From Anaerolineales bacterium (lineage in GTDB: Bacteria; Chloroflexota; Anaerolineae; Anaerolineales; UBA4823), in the NCBI GenBank assembly GCA_016932955.1, contig JAFGBV010000040.1, positions 1 to 19,277 on the forward strand: a stretch of DNA of 19,277 bases, given 5' to 3'. The position numbers and the translations under genes were made by a program. Under the pieces are notes generated by a model. The model was not told the origin of the DNA. It did no database searches and saw only the letters and a program-made list of their open reading frames with translations. This document shows, in pieces, positions 15,899 to 19,277 of this stretch. How positions within the stretch are numbered: position 1 is the first letter of the stretch; each line of letters opens with the position of its first letter.

Positions 15899-17104
15899 TC
15901 ATAGTTCACTGGTCATGATGAATAGAGGCTTCATTTCGAAGCTCTCATATTTGGGTCGCAGGCGATCGGTATTGTAAAAGCGGTTTACATCTACCAATTT
16001 CTTTGTAGCTGTAACCACATCGATCGGCATATTGTCGTAGCGCCCATTCTTGAGCACGACCAGACGACCGTGAATATTTTTCAGGACCAGGTCCAAGGCG
16101 AGGTTGCCAAATGCCATGGGGGCAATCGAATCGACAGCGTCGGGGTCACCGCCACGTACCATGTAGCCTAATTTCTGGTTGATGATATTGACCGTCTTGC
16201 CGTTATTGTAATTGGCGGTGCGTTCCTGTATACTGGCGGATACTAAATCGCCAATTCCGCCCAACTTCGCATGCCCATAGGCGTCTGTCGAGCGATCCTG
16301 GAAGATCATCTCACCACCCTCGAACATAGATCCTTCTGAGACAAGGGCGATCGCATACTTGCTGGGATTGTGGTTGCGGTCATATACCATCAACTCGGTG
16401 AGCTGGTCGATGTTGAATTTCCATTCAGGAATGACACAGCGGTTAGCAGCGCCCGCCATGGTGGGCAGCATGGCAGTAAAGCCAGCATACCGTCCGAATA
16501 CCTCCAGTATCATCAAGCGTTCGTGTGAGCCAGCAATCGTGCGCAGATTGTTGGTGAGTTGAATGGTCCGCGTTACGCAGGTGCTGAAGCCGATACAGTA
16601 ATCGGTGCCCGGCACATCATTATCCATTGTTTTAGGGATGGCGATGACCTTAACGCCTTCCTGGTAGAGCCGGACGCCATAGCTAAGGGTATCATCACCG
16701 CCAATGGGGATCAAATAATCAACCCCTAACCAATCCAGGTTTTTCAAGACCTCAGGAGTCAGGTCATTTGTCTCAGCATTGTATGTCTCTCTCAAATGAT
16801 CGGGCATTGACGACTGCTTGACATGGCTGGGGCGGGTGCGAGAGGAGTGCAAGAAGGTGCCGCCGGTACGTCCAGCACGGTTGACAACTTCTTCGGTCAA
16901 TACTTGATAATTATTGCTGTTATCAACTTTTTCATCGCGGATGATTTCAATGAGTCCCGCCCAACCGCGCCGCAAGCCAATCACCTTGTAGCCCTCGCGC
17001 AGCGCACGGATAGTCACGGCGCGGATCGCCGGGTTCAAGCCGGGCACGTCGCCACCGCCGGTCAGGATACCGATCACGCCTTGTTTCTTCTTTACATTAG
17101 CCAT
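15899..17104 (-). CDS. pfp: 6-phosphofructokinase, PPi-dependent type by key residues
   Basis: Glycolytic enzyme phosphorylating fructose 6-phosphate to the 1,6-bisphosphate in the cytosol; 401 residues, longer than the ~320 of classical bacterial ATP enzymes. N-terminal GILTGGGDVPGLNPAIR is the nucleotide/phosphate loop. The active site has IGGDDTLS (134-141) and PKTMDND (157-163) with catalytic Asp161. Asp138 and Lys158 stand where E. coli PfkA has Gly104 and Gly124; this pair is the known mark of PPi-dependent enzymes, which work reversibly. Odd: the substrate motif usually read as EVMGR is EVFGR here (Phe203 for Met). GGAGGT lies 6 bases before the ATG at 17104. The gene follows the acyl-CoA mutase by 67 bases on the same strand and ends at the bidirectional terminator. 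The phosphoryl donor is inferred from residues only. Confidence 0.93.
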   Translation of the reverse strand: MANVKKKQGVIGILTGGGDVPGLNPAIRAVTIRALREGYKVIGLRRGWAGLIEIIRDEKVDNSNNYQVLTEEVVNRAGRTGGTFLHSSRTRPSHVKQSSMPDHLRETYNAETNDLTPEVLKNLDWLGVDYLIPIGGDDTLSYGVRLYQEGVKVIAIPKTMDNDVPGTDYCIGFSTCVTRTIQLTNNLRTIAGSHERLMILEVFGRYAGFTAMLPTMAGAANRCVIPEWKFNIDQLTELMVYDRNHNPSKYAIALVSEGSMFEGGEMIFQDRSTDAYGHAKLGGIGDLVSASIQERTANYNNGKTVNIINQKLGYMVRGGDPDAVDSIAPMAFGNLALDLVLKNIHGRLVVLKNGRYDNMPIDVVTATKKLVDVNRFYNTDRLRPKYESFEMKPLFIMTSEL

Positions 17105-17110
17105 CGTGTT

Positions 17111-17116
17111 ACCTCC
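17111..17116 (-). promoter_or_regulatory. Ribosome binding site of the phosphofructokinase gene
   Basis: GGAGGT on the minus strand, 6 bases before the ATG at 17104. It is a near-ideal site and supports this start. Confidence 0.75.
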
Positions 17117-17171
17117 ATCTATTTATTCTTAACCTGGTGCGGATTGGCTTTGTCTGCATCTGGTCAAAAGA

Positions 17172-18851
17172 TTATATCCAGGTGGGTTCCTGGTAAATAC
17201 CGAAGGTGTCCTTCATAACATTGATGATCTCGCCCAGGGTTGCATAAGCTCTGACGGCATCCAGCAGATAGGGCATCGTGTTCTCGCTACCCTGGCAGGC
17301 GATACGTAACCTATCGAGCGCCTGTCCAACGCGCCCGGCATCGCGCTCCCGGCGCACCTGCTCCAGGCGGGATACCTGCCGCAAGTAACCCTGCGGGTCC
17401 ATCTCCAAGATGGGGATGGTGACGGTTTTTTCTTCAACATGGGCATTTACACCGACGATCTTGCGCACGCCTGTGTCAATTTCGCGCTGGTAGCGATATG
17501 CGGCTTCCGAAATTTCACTTTGGAAGAAGCCTTTGTCTATTGCGGGAAGCACGCCACCCAGTTCCTCGATCCGTCGGAAGTAGTCATAGGACTGGGCTTC
17601 GATGCGCCGAGTCTGAGCCTCAACGAAGAAAGAACCGGCTAACGGGTCAATCGTATTGGCGACACCCGATTCTTCAGCCATGATTTGCTGTGTGCGCAAG
17701 GCAATGGTTACGGCGTGTTCGGAGGGTAATGCCAGAGCCTCGTCCATACTGTTGGTGTGCAGCGACTGTGTTCCACCCAGCACAGCTGCCAAAGCCTGGA
17801 TTGCCACGCGCACGATGTTGATCTCGGGTTGTTGGGCAGTCAGTGAAACACCGGCGGTCTGAGTATGAAAGCGCATCAACCAGGAGCGCGGATTTTTCGC
17901 GCCGAAGGTATTGCGCATCTCGCGCGCCCAAATGCGCCGCGCAGCCCGATACTTAGCAATCTCCTCGAAGAAATCGTTATGTGCGTTGAAGAAGAACGAG
18001 AGGCGCGAGGCAAAGCTATCGACATCGAGCCCGCGGCGCACTGACCAACGCACGTATTCCATGCCATCTGCCAGGGTGAAGGCAAGCTCCTGGGCAGCGG
18101 TCGAGCCTGCCTCGCGGATGTGATAGCCGGAAATGCTGATCGTATTCCATTGCGGCACACTGGTTGCTCCAAATTCGATGGTGTCCACCACCAGGCGCAT
18201 AGATGGCTCGGGTGGAAAGATATATTCCTTCTGCGCAATGTATTCTTTCAAAATGTCGTTCTGAGTCGTACCGCGTAACTGGTCGTGACGTATGCCCTGT
18301 TTCTCGGCTGCGGCGATGTACATTGCCCAGATGATGGCGGCGGGCGAGTTGATGGTCATGCTGGTCGAGACATTATCGAGCGGGATGCCATCCAACAAGA
18401 TCTCCATGTCCCGCAGTGATGAAACAGCCACTCCGCACTTACCGAACTCCCCCAGCGCTTCTGGGGCATCCGTGTCATAGCCCATCAAGGTGGGCAGGTC
18501 ATAGGCGATGGACAGCCCAGTCTGTCCCTGTTCTAGTAGATACTTGAAGCGGGTGTTTGTTTCTTCGGCAGTGCCAAAACCGGCAAACATGCGCATCGTC
18601 CACAGTTTGCTACGGTGAAGTGTCGGGTGAACGCCGCGGGTATATGGATATTCGCCGGGCAGGCCCAATTCCTCGAGATAATCAAGGTTGGCGATGTCCA
18701 GGGGGGTGTACAAGCGATTGATCGGCTCGGATGAGGTGGTGATGAATTGTGCCTGGCGCTCAGGTAAGGATGACAAAGAGCGCTTTAATGTTTCATTTTC
18801 CCATGCTTCCAGTTCTTGCCGTAATTGGTCGAGTTTCTGGCGATCGTACAT
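17172..18851 (-). CDS. Acyl-CoA mutase large subunit, isobutyryl-CoA mutase-like (methylmalonyl-CoA mutase family)
   Basis: Adenosylcobalamin-dependent carbon-skeleton mutase, catalytic large subunit of 559 residues. I chose the ATG at 18851, 6 bases after AAGGAG, over an in-frame start at 18884. With this start the numbering matches Propionibacterium methylmalonyl-CoA mutase. The TIM-barrel motifs are present: [30 protein letters not shown], catalytic His244 in [10 protein letters not shown], and [18 protein letters not shown]. No cobalamin-binding domain (DxHxxG) follows, so a separate small subunit is needed and is not in the window. The residues that hold the methylmalonyl carboxylate, Tyr89 and Arg207, are Phe89 and Gln207, as in isobutyryl-CoA mutase (IcmA, about 566 residues). 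Predicted reaction: isobutyryl-CoA to n-butyryl-CoA or a near relative. It starts 44 bases after a histidine kinase gene. Confidence 0.92.
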   Translation of the reverse strand: MYDRQKLDQLRQELEAWENETLKRSLSSLPERQAQFITTSSEPINRLYTPLDIANLDYLEELGLPGEYPYTRGVHPTLHRSKLWTMRMFAGFGTAEETNTRFKYLLEQGQTGLSIAYDLPTLMGYDTDAPEALGEFGKCGVAVSSLRDMEILLDGIPLDNVSTSMTINSPAAIIWAMYIAAAEKQGIRHDQLRGTTQNDILKEYIAQKEYIFPPEPSMRLVVDTIEFGATSVPQWNTISISGYHIREAGSTAAQELAFTLADGMEYVRWSVRRGLDVDSFASRLSFFFNAHNDFFEEIAKYRAARRIWAREMRNTFGAKNPRSWLMRFHTQTAGVSLTAQQPEINIVRVAIQALAAVLGGTQSLHTNSMDEALALPSEHAVTIALRTQQIMAEESGVANTIDPLAGSFFVEAQTRRIEAQSYDYFRRIEELGGVLPAIDKGFFQSEISEAAYRYQREIDTGVRKIVGVNAHVEEKTVTIPILEMDPQGYLRQVSRLEQVRRERDAGRVGQALDRLRIACQGSENTMPYLLDAVRAYATLGEIINVMKDTFGIYQEPTWI

Positions 18852-18857
18852 GCTGTT

Positions 18858-18863
18858 CTCCTT
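18858..18863 (-). promoter_or_regulatory. Ribosome binding site of the acyl-CoA mutase gene
   Basis: AAGGAG on the minus strand, 6 bases before the ATG at 18851. It argues against the longer in-frame start at 18884, which would place this site inside the coding region. Confidence 0.7.
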
Positions 18864-18895
18864 ACCTCTGGGCAGTTCGGACAAAACCAGGCGAA

Positions 18896-19277
18896 TTATA
18901 GCACAGCCTTCAACCAGAGGGTGAATGTACTGCCACTGCCTGGTATGCTTTTTACGCTCAACTTGCCGTTCAGGCGCGTTGCGATTTCCTGTGCGATCGC
19001 CAGGCCAAGCCCAGTGCCCGGTGCACCGGTTTGGCGGCTGGCTGAGCCGCGGTAGAAGCGTTCGAAGACGCGGGTTATCTCGTCCTCGGTGATGCCTACA
19101 CCTGTATCTGTAATTTCAATCGTTACCCAATGATTGCCTTCTTCTTTCAGTAATTGCGTCGAAAGCGTAATCACTCCTCCAGATGGGGTGTAATTGATGG
19201 CGTTGGTCAGTAGATTCGAGATTGCCTGATTGAGCAGGCTGGCATCGGTGATTGCCTGCGGCAGGGTTGCATCGGGG
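18896..19277 (-). CDS. Sensor histidine kinase, C-terminal ATPase domain (5' part outside window)
   Basis: C-terminal 126 residues of a two-component sensor kinase. The frame is open to the right edge of the window, so the GTG near 19174 is not the start; the sensor, HAMP or PAS and phospho-His parts lie beyond. The HATPase_c boxes are all visible: N box in [14 protein letters not shown]1 DTGVGI, F box [11 protein letters not shown]2 GTGLGLAIA, and the closing [10 protein letters not shown]. The protein should bind ATP and autophosphorylate. Its stop lies 44 bases before the acyl-CoA mutase ATG on the same strand, so the two may share a transcript. The signal it senses and its partner regulator are not visible here. 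Confidence 0.93.
   Translation of the reverse strand, partial: PDATLPQAITDASLLNQAISNLLTNAINYTPSGGVITLSTQLLKEEGNHWVTIEITDTGVGITEDEITRVFERFYRGSASRQTGAPGTGLGLAIAQEIATRLNGKLSVKSIPGSGSTFTLWLKAVL

Noticed and set aside
18895..18900. TATAAT on the minus strand at the end of the histidine kinase gene, as a mutase promoter
   Set aside because: It overlaps the kinase stop codon and no acceptable -35 lies 16-18 bases upstream.
1..19277. tRNA, rRNA, CRISPR, transposase or phage genes
   Set aside because: None found. Intergenic gaps are too short or lack the structures, and every sizeable open frame is a housekeeping, transport or metabolic gene.

Overview
The window looks like a chromosome segment from a Gram-positive-like or early-branching anaerobic bacterium. 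My best guess is Chloroflexota, class Anaerolineae. This rests on the gene mix (a non-pyrrolysine MttB-family methyltransferase, an acyl-CoA mutase large subunit without its cobalamin domain, a PPi-type phosphofructokinase, and a DnaE with an intact PHP site and a long Pro-rich tail linker) and was not tested by phylogeny. I see no insertion sequence, phage, CRISPR array, tRNA or rRNA. Gene density is very high; the longest gene-free stretch is about 140 bases.

Region 1 (1-9727, + strand) reads as one long operon. It holds the 3' part of a peptide-type ABC substrate-binding protein, two permeases, two ATPases, a prolyl-oligopeptidase-type S9 peptidase, an MttB-family (trimethylamine methyltransferase-like) protein and an M20D amidohydrolase. 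Gaps are 0-61 bases, and two junctions are 4-base ATGA overlaps. A perfect 14-bp hairpin sits between the binding protein and the first permease and probably lets the binding protein be made in excess. Together the genes suggest uptake of a small peptide or N-acyl compound, cleavage by the two hydrolases, and removal of a methyl group from a quaternary or tertiary amine product by the MttB protein. The substrate is not known from sequence.

Region 2 (9742-10797) is a convergent gene for a papain-like (C1) cysteine peptidase with no signal peptide. Its promoter shares a 141-base intergenic stretch with the next, divergent, gene.

Region 3 (10798-15785, + strand) has a response regulator with a complete HD-GYP domain (predicted cyclic-di-GMP phosphodiesterase), followed 44 bases later by dnaE, the catalytic alpha subunit of DNA polymerase III. 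An 18-bp perfect, A/T-flanked hairpin at 15796-15848 is a bidirectional terminator between dnaE and the convergent genes.

Region 4 (15899-19277, - strand) reads right to left: the end of a sensor histidine kinase, an acyl-CoA mutase large subunit, and a 6-phosphofructokinase with PPi-type residues. In the mutase the two residues that bind the methylmalonyl carboxylate (Tyr89 and Arg207) are Phe and Gln, as in isobutyryl-CoA mutase. It is therefore probably not a true methylmalonyl-CoA mutase.
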